The position numbers and the translations under genes were made by a program. DNA of 64,000 nucleotides. It comes from Syngnathus acus (taxonomy: Eukaryota; Chordata; Actinopteri; Syngnathiformes; Syngnathidae). The stretch covers positions 10,202,967 through 10,266,966 of the forward strand of contig NC_051091.1 in NCBI RefSeq assembly GCF_901709675.1, read 5' to 3'. How positions within the stretch are numbered: the stretch's first letter is position 1; the number at the start of each line of letters is the position of its first letter. The notes under the pieces were generated by a model, which did no database searches, had not been told where the DNA came from, and saw only the letters and a list, made by a program, of their open reading frames with translations. Below, one piece after another: positions 1 through 11,795 of this stretch.

Positions 1-210
1 CTACTAACTGCCGAGCTTCCTGTCCAGCTAATGGCAGCTGTCTCATGTTACACAGTGACCAGACGAGGATGAGTTTGCCGTCCTCCAATGTGAGGCTCAT
101 TGATAGCATTGTTTAGTTTTCACCCTCTTATTGGGCTGCTAATCAATGGAATGTGGAAAAAAAAAAGAGGCTATGTGGATATTTTCCCTGTCCATTAAGC
201 CATGTATTGT

Positions 211-214
<4 letters not shown>

Positions 215-239
<25 letters not shown>
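215..239. repeat. (AAAT)n microsatellite
   Basis: About six copies of AAAT in AT-rich spacer. Confidence 0.9.
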
Positions 240-241
<2 letters not shown>

Positions 242-1182
242 GTAGAGATTACGAAATTGCAAATTTTTTTGACCTATGAGGGATGAAATTTGGGAGTATG
301 TGATATAAGGCGTGTCGGTGACTCGTCAAACAAAAGAGGTGACCCACTCTGTTTTGAGGTCATGATGGAAAAACTATCAACTCAACCGCAAAAGAAAAAA
401 AAAAAAAAGCTTTGCGATCTCTTGGCGCAACTAGCTCTGCTTACCATTTGGTCTCGACTTGGCAGTGCTTCTGTCTAGTCTGGCCGATTAACTTGGTTGT
501 GTAATGTCACTCTTGATGGGTGGCCAAGCACTCTAGAAACGCAATTATTTGTATACAAGCAATTAAAAGGTCAATATTCCATGTTTACTCCAGTGTTAAT
601 CTTGCGTCACGATTTCGGACAAATTTAGCCAGCGTCAGCGAGTTTTCTGCGTGATTGATTTGGGAGGAGAAGGTGAATAATGGTGGTGACTGACTTGTTC
701 GGGTGACTCAAACTCTTATCTTCGGTGGAAATGAGGCTCTCCACCGTGTGAGTAGGTGTTCATCAGGCCTATTTCTGCATGGAGTGCTGACAGACGAGCT
801 TGAGTATTTCCTGCCCCCCCCCCACACTCACAACCCCCATCACACATTTTCACACTTCATCACAATAAGATGCGACCCCGGCTGTCACTATGGCAACTGG
901 GGCACGGTGATAACCACTTGGGTTTGAATGGGAGTGTTTGTGTGTGGTGGCAGCAATGTTGGGATTAACCTCATTGGATAAGCGGTGGCTTCTCCACTCT
1001 GGGAGCCAGAGGCAGAGATAGTGGAGGGGCTTTCACCATGGGATTCTTTTGATCCCCTGCGTAAAAGATGAAGAGTAGAGGCATATGCCAGCCTTGCTAT
1101 TCCAAGCTGACCCCCTGAGGTGAACAAGGCTCCACCAAGTGTTTGTTCCACCAAAGGCTTTACCTCGATGTGGAATAAACTG

Positions 1183-1240
1183 AAGTCTGGGATAGGCTCT
1201 AATTCATGACCCAAATTAGGACAAGTGATATGACAAAGAA
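1183..1240 (-). repeat. Fragment of a common teleost interspersed repeat
   Basis: Contains CTGGGATAGGCTCT followed by CATGACCC and a decayed 'ggacaagtg' step. This matches in order the familiar fish repeat phrase 'gctgggataggctccag ... cgacccta ... ggataagcgg'. It is old and short. Related pieces lie near 4026, 20365, 38485, 39372 and 41517. Confidence 0.45.
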
Positions 1241-1470
1241 TAAACTAGAGCAGAGGAATGTGATGTTGTTCCATTTATTCTGAGCAATTTTCCACATAGA
1301 AAACAATGTACACTGTCATGATCAAAAAACTAAAAAAATGTTCAGGCAACTGTTTCAAAGGAAACTCAAGTCAAAAAATCTCTTCTATGTTCTATGCGGC
1401 CACACTAGTCTGGCATTCTGATTAACATTGGAATATGATTTAAGCAGCAAAATTCACCTGTTTCAAACCA

Positions 1471-1632
1471 TCTCGGGGGCGGCCATTTTGCCATTTGCTG
1501 TCGACTGAAAATGACATCATAGTTGCTCGGGGCCAATCATGATTCAGCTTGTGAATGTCATATGACCAAACTCAGAAAAGAGGTGAGCTGTGATTGGTTG
1601 TTACCTGAGCACTGATGCCATTTTCAGTGTCC
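1471..1632. repeat. Foldback (long inverted repeat) interspersed element, copy A
   Basis: The left arm runs CGGCCATTTTGCC, GTCGACTGAAAATGACATCA, GTTGCTCGG, CCAATCATGATTCAGCTT. After a short centre (ATGTCATATGACCAAACTCA) the right arm gives the inverted order: GTGAGCTGTGATTGG, TTACCTGAGCAC, TGATGCCATTTTCAGTGTC. The arms are imperfect reverse complements. A second copy of the same family lies at 46421-46540. No coding capacity, so probably a non-autonomous MITE-like or foldback element. Confidence 0.7.
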
Positions 1633-3385
1633 GTTTGTACGTATGTTTGCGTGTGCATGTTGATTGATCTATTTTACTTATTATTATCAACCTATTAATG
1701 TAATACTAAGCAGCCAGGACAGAGATGTGTATTGTGAGATGTAATTAGTACGATGACCTTTTTGGCTTTGCCAGCGTCAACAAAGAGCGCTACATGGCTC
1801 GGGGTGATGGTCCAGTCACTCTTCATTGGTTAAGCCCCAGACCATCAACCTGGAATCAACTAGCGGATATGCTTAATGATTCATGGTCGGGGTCTGCTTG
1901 CGGTTCCTGGCAGAAGCCCTCAATGATGATGTCATGCTTTAGTGTATCGATTGAACTCATTACTCTCTCTCGCTCTCTCTCTGGTTTCCCATCTTTTGTC
2001 CATCTCTCCTTTTTTCTTCTCCCCCGTACCTTGCCAGAAACCAGATGCCGCCGCTAAAACAATAAAACTCCCATCCGGAGAGTCATGAGAACACATCGTA
2101 ATCGCACGGATCAATAATTTCCAGTTAGGGGCAATGGAGGTAGCGTTGCTAGATGGCACAGTGGGAAGACGAGGCCTCGGAGTTGGATTACATTTAAAGT
2201 GCACGAGAGAATCGATCGTTTGTAGAAGCTTTTGGCAGCCTTCGGGTTCTCTGGTCTCGCGGGATGTGCAGGCCAGGTCTTGCTTCGGCACAAAAACAAC
2301 AGATTGAATTTCACGTTTAAAAACATTGCACACCTCATCAGTTTTTAACATGAAAAAAATGGCCATGTTTTATATTACAGGGAGAAATCCGCGTTTACAC
2401 AGACAGATTTATCCTTTTCAAGCTTTTTTTGATTATGCGTAAAAGTAGCACCTTTTAAATGCTATTATTACTGCTGTTGCACAATGAATGCGATAAACAC
2501 AATGCCTCGAAATAATTTACAAAGTAAAAAAAAATCCTGAGGCTGTTTTTCTTCTCTTGGAGTTGCAACATTCGACAAGGTGGAGGAATTTTTGAATAAT
2601 AGTCGAAATAGAAGTCAGTGTTCACAGAAACTGCCAGGCTTCTCCAAGAAAGAAAAAATGTCTCGAATAGTCAAGTGGAAGCGCTGTAATTTATTTGGGG
2701 TTAATCAGAGCCAAGTTAAATTGTGGAAAGTGTGTTGCTGTCTCCAATTTAATGTGAGTTTGAATGTGACTGGTTAATTAGGAACACTGCCGAATCACCA
2801 GTGAGAGGAGGGTGTGCACACTTGTGCAACCACATTATTCCAGTTATTTTTACATCCCCCTCTTGAAAAACCTGGCACTTCAACAAGGGTGTGTCGACTT
2901 TTTATATCCACTATATACATACAATAAATGCCATGGCTATTTTGGCCAGAAATGTATTGATATTTATGTTAACCACTTTGCACATTAGAGTTATAACAAC
3001 AACAAAATATTCATCGTCAAAAAGGTCAGTCACTCATGCGCAACTAACCGTATGTGTCATATGAATAGCTCATCACTCATCTCACCAGTTAACTACCGCT
3101 GTTGGAAAAAAATCACCAGAATGTTAAATCCTTGATCACGCCTTTCCAAATATAATATAGCTTCATCTTTTTTGCTTAGAAATAAACTTTGAACACTTTG
3201 TATGCATCTTCATTCATAAGAGAACTGTAGACAGTAATGGTCCTTGGCTTTGGCTCCCTCTATTCACTATTTTCTCACTCGCTTCCTAGCCCCTCCCATC
3301 CCTGTGTGGCTTTTACTTGAATGGTATATGAAGCAGTCGAGGCTGAATGAGAGGAGATTAGCCAACACTGACTGCTTCCCTTCTA

Positions 3386-3485
<100 letters not shown>

Positions 3486-4025
3486 ATAAGCTGTATGCTA
3501 TTCATTCATTAATGGAGCCACATGCTGCACATTACACATCAGTGGCCTTCACTCCCGCTTGCGTGCAGAGTGTATTCCCGCTTTATTTCACGTGACTTAG
3601 TCCACAACGTACAGTAGTGTGCATATGCGAGTGTGTGTCCGTGTGTGTGTCTGTCACCATCAAGCATGTTGGCACTCACGCTCACACAAAAAAGAGATGC
3701 ATTAGCCAGCACATGAATGCGTGTGTAATTGTGTTCCGTGCATCACTTTCTCTCCTCGGCCCGCCATTGCCTCTGAGTCCCGCCCCTCCTCTCGCGTTGA
3801 TCACATGGCCTCTGCAGAGGAGAACACGAGGCAGCAGCAGCAGCCATGCAGGGAAACTAAATAAAATAAAAAAAAGATCAACATCTTCAGGAGTTGGCGA
3901 TGAGTTCACGTGTATCCACACGGAAATGAGAATCGGTTCAAACGGTTTTGTTTTCTCAATGAACTGTGCGCTTGTAAATTTCATGTTTACAGATTATGCT
4001 GTAGGATTTTTTGTGTGTTTCTGTA

Positions 4026-4142
4026 TCCATCCGTTTTCAAAAGTGCTTGTCCTCATTGGGGTCACAGGTCATCCAGAGCTTATCACAGGTGGCAAATGGA
4101 AAGGTACACCCTGGACTGGTCACAAGCAACAAACAAGCATTC
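4026..4142 (+). repeat. Common teleost interspersed repeat fragment
   Basis: Reads CCATCCGTTTTC, then GCTTGTCCTCATTGGGGTCAC, then TACACCCTGGACTGGTCAC, ending in CATTCATAATGAC. This is the ordered signature of a very abundant fish repeat ('ccatccattttct ... gcttatcctcac ... ggtcac ... taccctggactggtc'). It is diverged but collinear. Confidence 0.7.
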
Positions 4143-4521
4143 ATAATGACGTGCACATATGTATATGTAAAATGTATTTTGACTTTTTGATAATACTAAC
4201 ATGCAGTTAATCGTCAACGGGAGGGCGGCCATTGCGCAATTCTACAAAATCCGCCGAGTGTTTCATCAACACCTTCTCGTTCAGGCAGCCCACTGCATCC
4301 AGTGTTGTATGTGTCATTAACAACATGCATGTAGAGCGAGCGAGAAAAGGACAAAGAAAAAGAGAGTCTTTCTTTTCTTTTTTTTAATTGTACCACCAAC
4401 TAGCACTTAGCAATGGGGGTTTCTGGCAGTGAGTAGCATTCTCCATACAAGATAATTACATGCGTCCTAACACAAGCAGGATGCAGTACAGAGGAGCAAA
4501 AGGCCACACGTTGAGAGTTCA

Positions 4522-4565
4522 GCATTGTCAGGAGTGATGCATGTTAGGATGGACGGATGGATGGC
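4522..4565 (+). repeat. GGAT-repeat flank, copy 1
   Basis: GCATTGTCAGGAGTGATGCA then TGTTAGGATGGACGGATGGATGG. Almost the same flank precedes the long GGAT array at 7455, so the two tetranucleotide tracts belong to copies of one interspersed element. Confidence 0.6.
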
Positions 4566-4914
4566 TTCCAAATATTCTCTTCTAAAAGCAGTGCTTTGTT
4601 TTTGTAATACTAACAGATTTGTTTCTGTAAGAAATATCAGACAGATTGTATAACAGGAGTTTAAAAATACCCTGCAAAGTGGCAAGTTGAAGACAGAGTG
4701 TGCTTACGCGTGGGTGTCCTGTGAAAACGTATTACTGTGTGTACTGTGTCATAAATGCTTCGACATGGCACGGTAGGGAATCACTGTAATAGGATTCAAC
4801 TAATTAGAAATCTCTTTGTTATGTTGAGTTGCTTTTGTTTTGTCAGTAGCAATACAATTTTGGCACAGAAAAGATGAATGTGTTTAAAAAAGCATTCTGC
4901 TATTCTGCTTCAAA

Positions 4915-6140
4915 ACAAAAATATATTTTTGGCGGGCAAAGGCATATTTTGTCACAAAACAACCCCACATGCAGTATTTTGCCCCCCCCCCGCAAATATA
5001 TAAATAAAAAAGAGAAAAATAATTATGTGAAGTCGTGATACAACACGTCGCACAAATCACTGCAGACATCGCTGTCCACATTCATTTTTATAACGTCATT
5101 GATATATTTTCTTTTCATCATTGCATCTTTCTGCTTGTGTGCTTTTCCACTTAGATTCCATTCATCCTGCAGCAAACAAAAAAATGAACCAGTGAAAGAG
5201 ACGACCGCAGACAACAGTGGAACACAGCTCTCTGATTGGTTGGCGCAAAGTAATGAATGAGAGGATTTGAATGAAGGCCGCATGCCACAGTATATGAAGC
5301 TATGCAGGCAACATTGGAAGAACGCAAGGGAGGGAGGGATATAGGTAGGTAGGGGGAGAGATGATTCATTTCTCTTCCCATCAGCGACACTCAAGCTAAC
5401 CCTTGAACCCGTCAGCGTTACGGAACATAACCATTCCTGACAGCTCCAGTGGACCCACTGCTACTTCTTGACCATTTGCACACAATGCTGCCACTATTCA
5501 CTGGTTGAACTACATTGCAGGTCAACCAATCATCTCGTTGAGCCCGCCCACGACCTCGTTAATTGGGGACTTTGTTGAGTCGTGATTCATTATGAGAGTT
5601 TTCATTATTTCATGGAGCGCCAGTCATATTTCATGTCTGTCATAAAAAATTCAGGTCTAATAATTCAATGTCAATGTTAGAAGTACTTCTCTGCCGGTTA
5701 CAATTTGTATATTTTTGTTTAAAAAAATGTTTTGCCAAATCATTGTTTTTTCACTAAAACAGTATTTTGTTTGACATTACATTTTTTTCACACTTGATAA
5801 CACTATTTTGGGCAAAAACCTTAAAATATGCTATATTTCATCACAGAATGCTGTATTTTGTCCCAAAACACTAGAAAAAAAAACATTTTGTCACAAATAA
5901 TTTTCTCTGCTAAATCATTAAGAAAAAGTTTTTTTCAAGATGAAAAATGCTGTATAAAGCATAAAACTTAACATGCCATCACAGAATTTTTTTTTTTTTG
6001 TCCTGTCACAAAACACTATTGTCAACCACCCGCCACAAATACTATTTGTTACAAAAACATTTTATTACTGACAAAAAACAAAATGTTCTCACAAAACAGT
6101 AATTGACCACAAAATATGACAAATGCTACAATTCAGACAA
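4915..6140. repeat. Degenerate A/T-rich repeat cluster with TTTTGTCACAAAA-type motif
   Basis: Over roughly 1.2 kb (densest 5740-6130) the motifs ATTTTGTCACAAA, CACAAAACACTATT and CACAGAATGCTGTATTTTG recur on both strands at irregular 20-40 bp spacing, for example near 4950, 5755, 5845, 5890, 6000, 6060 and 6090. The motif is itself nearly palindromic. No open reading frame follows the pattern. Confidence 0.5.
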
Positions 6141-7069
6141 TAGCACTCTCGTATGAGTGTGCTTTATTTCAGTTTTAAAGCATAAATTGGTTCACAGCTG
6201 TGGGATGCAGCTATTTTTGAAAGCCGGCCGGGTTTGTCACCTTGTCAGCGTGTGCAGAGAGCATGCTCTCATTACTGAAGAGAAACATCAAGCAATTTAT
6301 TCCCCGTTGCCTTTGGGTTACCTTACCTGAGCTCCTCACTAATAATACCTCCTCCTGGTTGCTTCTCCTCAAACTCCACTTTCTTCAGTTAAATTCTATC
6401 CAATACTTGAGCAATTTAGTCTGTTTTGATTTTTGGTTAGTAGAGTTTTAAAAGAAGCTTCACAACAAATAGAGAGTGTGTTGAGAAAATAATGAGGACA
6501 GGAGGAGGATGATTGTCATGCCAGTGTGCAGCACAGTCACATGCTGTGTAGCACTTAAATATAAAATTAATATTACAATGCTTGTAATGGTTGAACACTG
6601 CAAAAATATTCACTTTTTTGTGCTAAACACGATACAATTGCGTGGAGCCAGCAGATAAGAAAATAAGTCAACAATTGCAGGACTAAACTTAAAACTTGTG
6701 GTTTGTTGTAATAGAAAAAGTAATAATGTTGCAATAGTAAGAAAATAAAGTCAATTTCGGAAGCAAACATATTTATATTTATTCAAATCATCATTTAAGA
6801 AGTCACTGAATGAAGTCATAATTAAAAAAAAAAGTCAAAAAGCCACATATTTTAATTTGTACCTTTTTACGAGATTAAAATCATAAAAACTGACAAAATA
6901 CAGGTGTACCTTTAATTGCAATAATTTTGGAAGAAAAACATTGCAGTATTTCTAGCAAACACATTTTCTTCTGTACCAGCAAACCCAAACACACGCTCCC
7001 TGCAGTCACTCCATGGAACACGCATATATTCAAACTCTTTTTCCCTGGGAAACAGGGACCATGGATGCA

Positions 7070-7093
7070 ATAATAATAATAATAATAATAATA
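7070..7093. repeat. (TAA)n microsatellite
   Basis: Eight units of TAA/ATA. Confidence 0.9.
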
Positions 7094-7407
7094 AACACAA
7101 AGTGCAGATATGCACGGCAACGACTCGTTTGATTCTAAATGTTGAATAATAGAGCAAGCGGAGACTAGACGGCCTTCATATTCGGTAATTGAATTAGTCG
7201 TCGTCTTGGGATTACGCTGCGTATGTGTGCTGAGATGATTTAATTGAGAACAGCGTGTTCAATTGCAGGGAAGAAATTTGAATTTAGCGGAGATATGCAA
7301 TCTCTGCACAGTGGAAATCACAGGGAAAAGGTACTTTTTGTTGAGTGAGCAGGTTTGTGTTGTCTTTTCTTCACTCACAGGATGATGGAAACCAATTCAG
7401 GATGAGA

Positions 7408-7530
7408 GCATAGTCAGGAGTGATGCATGTTTGGTGGATCGGATGGATGGAGTGATGGATGGATGGATGGATGGATGGATGGATGGATGGATGGATGGAT
7501 GGATGGATGGATGGATGGATGGATGGATGG
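7408..7530 (+). repeat. GGAT tetranucleotide array with conserved flank, copy 2
   Basis: GCATAGTCAGGAGTGATGCA followed by a GGAT/ATGG array of about 75 bp (7455-7530). The flank matches 4522-4541 with one difference in the first 20 bases. Poly-MDGW and poly-HPSI frames here are translations of the array. Confidence 0.85.
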
Positions 7531-7769
7531 AGCGTGTATATAAGCCTGTATAGTGCAGTGCGGAGCGATGCTGCAGAATGGAAAGCAAGCAGCGAAGCTC
7601 AGATGATCAAAACGGCGGGGGCTCTAAATATAGGCTGCTGCTGCACAATTTCTTCTGCTTGAGCTGGGATTCACCCAACCTCAGTTGAGAATGTGGGCAA
7701 GGACAGGAAAGGATTCTCATTTGTATCATACTTTAATACTCAATAATCAGCAGATTTGGTGCCTTAAGA

Positions 7770-7870
7770 TGTGAGGTTCATTCATTTTGTGACAAAACTC
7801 AAAATACTTATCTAAAATCATCTTTCTCCATTGAAATGAGTGGAGATGCTTTTAATCCGTTCCAGAGACG
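7770..7870 (+). repeat. Old interspersed repeat (CATTGAAATGA...AATCCGTTCC type)
   Basis: CCATTGAAATGAGTGGAGAT followed by TTTTAATCCGTTCCAGAGAC resembles a widespread vertebrate/fish repeat phrase ('cccattgaaatgaatggaaatgcaattaatccgttcc'). Related copies lie near 24985-25115 and, inverted, 33940-34060, both in iars1 introns. Confidence 0.45.
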
Positions 7871-8425
7871 AGAGTAGGACTGAATAATATTAAAAATGAG
7901 CTAATTGTGACCACCCCCCAAATATATTGTTTCTCTGTCCTTTTCCAATGTATTTTTAACAAACATAAGCAATGAATAAATATGTATTACAATTACACAT
8001 TCATCATACATACCATAAATATTTTGGTTTTATAAGTGAAACTTATGCTGAAATAACGATAACAGAGTTGTGAACTTATCGACAATGCCTACGCAACTAA
8101 GCCCCCCCTTCCCTTTCTCCCAATCAATAAATGTATCAGGTGCATGTAGATTGACTGCTCAATAATAGATTAATGTGCATGTTGAAAGGGCATCTTGCTG
8201 GGATAGATGCCAAATATGAAATTGTATAACAGATGCTATGCAGCTTCAGTTGTACTTTCTCCGATTGCGATTATCAGGCAATTTGGCAAACTGGCGGCCC
8301 AAATTTGAGCTTAGCTGTTATCACTCTGCACTTCCAAACTGGAGGTGTTGGTTTGGCAGCTAGTGGATTTCTTTTTCCTGAGACCTCATAGCTAAAAATA
8401 CACGGCATGGTAAAATCTGTATTGC

Positions 8426-8669
8426 ACAAAAGAACTTTAAAACAAAAAGTGAAACAATCTCAATAACCAGGTGTGCTACAAAATGATAGACATCATTCAA
8501 AAAGAAAGAAATACAAAGTACAAAGTACATTAAGATTAAAATTGACTCAACAAACTTAAAAAAGAAAAGTGAAACAACCTCAATAACCAGGTGTGGTAGA
8601 AAATGATAGATATCAATCAAAAAGAAAGAAATAAACGTCCAAAGTACATTAAGATAAAGATTGACTCAT
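8426..8669. repeat. Direct tandem duplication, period 120 bp
   Basis: CAATAACCAGGTGTG occurs at 8461 and 8581. The surrounding blocks (GTGAAACAA, AAAATGATAGA, CAAAAAGAAAGAAATA, AAAGTACATTAAGAT, ATTGACTCA) repeat in the same order with a 120-bp offset and about 10% mismatches. The minus-strand frame through it is a repeat artefact, since 120 is divisible by 3. Confidence 0.9.
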
Positions 8670-8772
8670 GATCAGTTATTTCAGGTGCAATGTTATGTTA
8701 TCTTATTTATTTTAACATTTTTCATTTAAGTTAAATTTCAATTTAAATGTATTTGCATTCATTTAAAAAAAT

Positions 8773-8788
8773 GGGGGGGGGGGGGGGG
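8773..8788. repeat. G16 homopolymer
   Basis: Run of 16 G in an A/T-rich context. Confidence 0.9.
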
Positions 8789-9204
8789 TTGTTTCATATT
8801 AAATAGGAAGAAATTGTTTATTTTCTTTGCTTGTGGAATTTATCTTGACAAGGACAGTAATGAAGTTTAGTTTTGATTATTCTGGTTTGCAGTGGCATAA
8901 AAAAGTGAGACTTTCTAATCTTATATGTGTTGTTGTCATGCAGTTTTTCACAAAACAGTACCAGACATGGCACAGTACCAAAAAACTCCTGATCTTTAAA
9001 ATTAAAGTGAAACCCAGAAATTAAAATTGATGATTAAATTGATTGATTAAATAAAATTGAACAATAACAAAAATAAAATTTTGTCAGTTTAACTCACCAA
9101 TTAAACAATTAATAGTTTCGTGCATATTTGTTAATCATAATACTATCTAATAGCATTTATCATGAGCACAGGAGGACATCTAGTGGTCCATCGTGAACAT
9201 CTAC

Positions 9205-9320
9205 TTATCTGACGCAACAGCAGGGGGCAGTATCGTAATTTAGAGCCGAGTCGTCGCTACTTTATTTACTTCCGGAGTCATTTTGCTTTCTCTTCCGGCT
9301 GTCGTCTGGTCGCGTAGCAG
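9205..9320 (+). promoter_or_regulatory. rpl29: rpl29 core promoter and non-coding exon 1 (TOP-type)
   Basis: The polypyrimidine tract CTTTCTCTTCC (9286-9296) is the expected start-site element of a vertebrate ribosomal protein gene, so transcription probably starts at a C inside it and gives a 5' TOP mRNA. Two CTTCCGG (ETS/GABP-type) cores flank the site, near 9269 and 9292. The short leader exon ends at 9320 before the donor GTATTAAACC. No TATA box is seen at the usual distance. A CTCF-like motif lies at 9218-9232. The exact start site is inferred. Confidence 0.7.
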
Positions 9321-9750
9321 GTATTAAACCTCTTTCCTGACGATGAACTGTCTAATCTAAATCAATCTGTATGTGTTTACGGTGTCTGCATATAAACACT
9401 CACTGTGTTTAATTGACCACGTTACAAAGCACACGTCCGGTGCACTATTTTATTCATGCGATCCCATTCAAAAAGGATAAGTTAGTACGAAGTTAGTGCT
9501 GTTAGCATTATCTCGCGTTTAAAACAATTACGTGCCATACGCAATCCATTAAGTTTGTAAATTAAAGCCGACGTTTCACTGCTAACTAGCTGTCGGTGTA
9601 ATATGTTACTTGTTCTAAAATAACAAGTTATTCTTCTGGTTTTCTTCTGTTCAAGCCTTGTAGCAAAGCATCAATGTGGCCAGCAAATGTAGCATTGTTA
9701 GCATTGACTAACTCTCTCCTTTTTGTTTTGGTAGGTAAACTAGAATCACA

Positions 9751-10260
<510 letters not shown>

Positions 10261-10274
10261 TCCGTCTGCTTGTG

Positions 10275-10399
10275 TTTCCGTCACAATAAAGCAACGCTTT
10301 AACAAACACCGTTTCTTTGTGTGATTTCTCTTGTACGGTATTTCCATCATAATAAAGCAATGTTTCTCATTTCTTAGTGTGATTTCTCTTGTACAGTAT
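10275..10399 (+). repeat. Tandemly duplicated rpl29 3' end including the poly(A) signal
   Basis: Unit 1 (10275-10340) and unit 2 (10341-10399) both read TTTCC(G/A)TCA(C/T)AATAAAGCAA, then a variable spacer, then GTGTGATTTCTCTTGTAC. AATAAA is at 10285-10290 and 10351-10356. The first is the likely poly(A) signal, 25 bp past the stop; the second is a duplicated copy. Confidence 0.85.
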
Positions 10400-11676
10400 G
10401 TCAACAGCTCAGGCTGTCAATTGAACATTTAAAATAAGGCATGTAAAGCAAAATTAGTGGTGTTGGAGTGGTGCAGCAATAACAATGGCCATTACTACAT
10501 TTGGAAAAATTTCTTGAATTGCATTATTAAGAAAATGACTGACACAGCAGAGCGCCATATTGCATTGCACCTCACGTAACATGTAACACAAGACATACTC
10601 TGGAATGACACGTTTATCAACACTGCAGATCAGTAATCGGTCAAGTTCATTTATATACGCGTCTACAACGGTGGGTTCAATGCTACTAGGAAAATTCTAT
10701 ATATGCAGTTGGTCACATTACTCGTCTTTTATGGTTACAAACACAACTAAAACCCCACACAAGGAGGAAGTACACTGAATAATGTGGCCGAGTTGTTGAC
10801 ACCCTAAATTCGATGTAGAGATTTATATGATGAGGCATTACAGTTACCAGACGACGTCCTCCTATTTGGAGTCTAAAAATTCCGACTTTCCTTGAATTCT
10901 TGAATGAAACATTAAATCGTTCCGTGTCGTCACTTCCGCTCATGCTGACACCAACTTGCATCATTTCTTGTCTTGTCAACTCGGGTTGGACAGCATGTGA
11001 GTAAACCATTCAGAGTGATACAGCGTCAAATAAATGATCGTGCACTCCGCGTTTGCGCCATATTCTACCCCGTTGTGTAGATCTTGAACGCCTTCCTCTC
11101 AGCAACGCCGCAACGCTTTTTGTCTCGTGCTAATATACTTACCCATTGACCGGCTAACTTAGCACGCTTGCTAACTTGAAAGAGGCGTCATTATTTGGGA
11201 GAAGTGAACTTGAAAATAGCTTTTCTGTGCGCATTTTTCTGGTCATTTATTTAAAATGACTGATCAATTTTATATGTGAGTTTTTATTTACTAACATTGG
11301 ATAATATGGTTTTGTTGAAAAATTGTGGACAGCTCAATTGGAAGCACTCCAAAAATACATAAATAAATTTAAATGAAATGCATATGATGACTAATAACAT
11401 GTGACCTCAATAAACATTAATGCTGTCGCTCATTTATTTATTAAAATTGTCATGTCAACTAGTGGGGGAAATGTTCCAATAAGACTTTACATTTTTTTTA
11501 ATTTGCTTTTATTTTGGTTTGATTTAATTTGTAAGTTCTTGTATTCGATGATCAATCAAATGTAATTCTATATTAGATACGTGATTGCATTTAGACTGAC
11601 ACATTTGTTAAGAGTACTACATGAATACATTTTAATTGTGTGATGCAATGTCTTGTATTGATAGACAGACGCCATC
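10400..11676 (+). promoter_or_regulatory. rpl29-iars1 spacer, presumed iars1 promoter and leader exon
   Basis: No coding sequence recognised. CpG content rises at about 10900-11170, which fits a housekeeping promoter. Possible leader-exon donors are ATGTGAGTAAAC near 10996 and TATATGTGAGTTT near 11276, but I cannot choose between them. An acceptor-like TATTGATAG lies just before the iars1 ATG exon, so the leader is probably spliced. Confidence 0.4.
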
Positions 11677-11795
11677 ATGGTGGAACCGGTGCCCGAGTCC
11701 ATCAACTTCCCTTCACAAGAAGAGAAGATCCTGCAGCTGTGGAAAGACAAGGACTGTTTTTACGAGTGCCTCAAACAATCCAAGAACAGGCCCAG
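11677..11795 (+). CDS. iars1: iars1 coding exon 1
   Basis: Residues 1-39 plus two bases of Arg40. Starts [19 protein letters not shown], close to the human start; donor GTGAGC. Confidence 0.95.

Noticed and set aside
9321-9734. Possible snoRNA in rpl29 intron
   Set aside because: Ribosomal protein introns often host snoRNAs, and ACGATGAA near 9339 resembles a C box, but no paired D box or terminal stem could be found.
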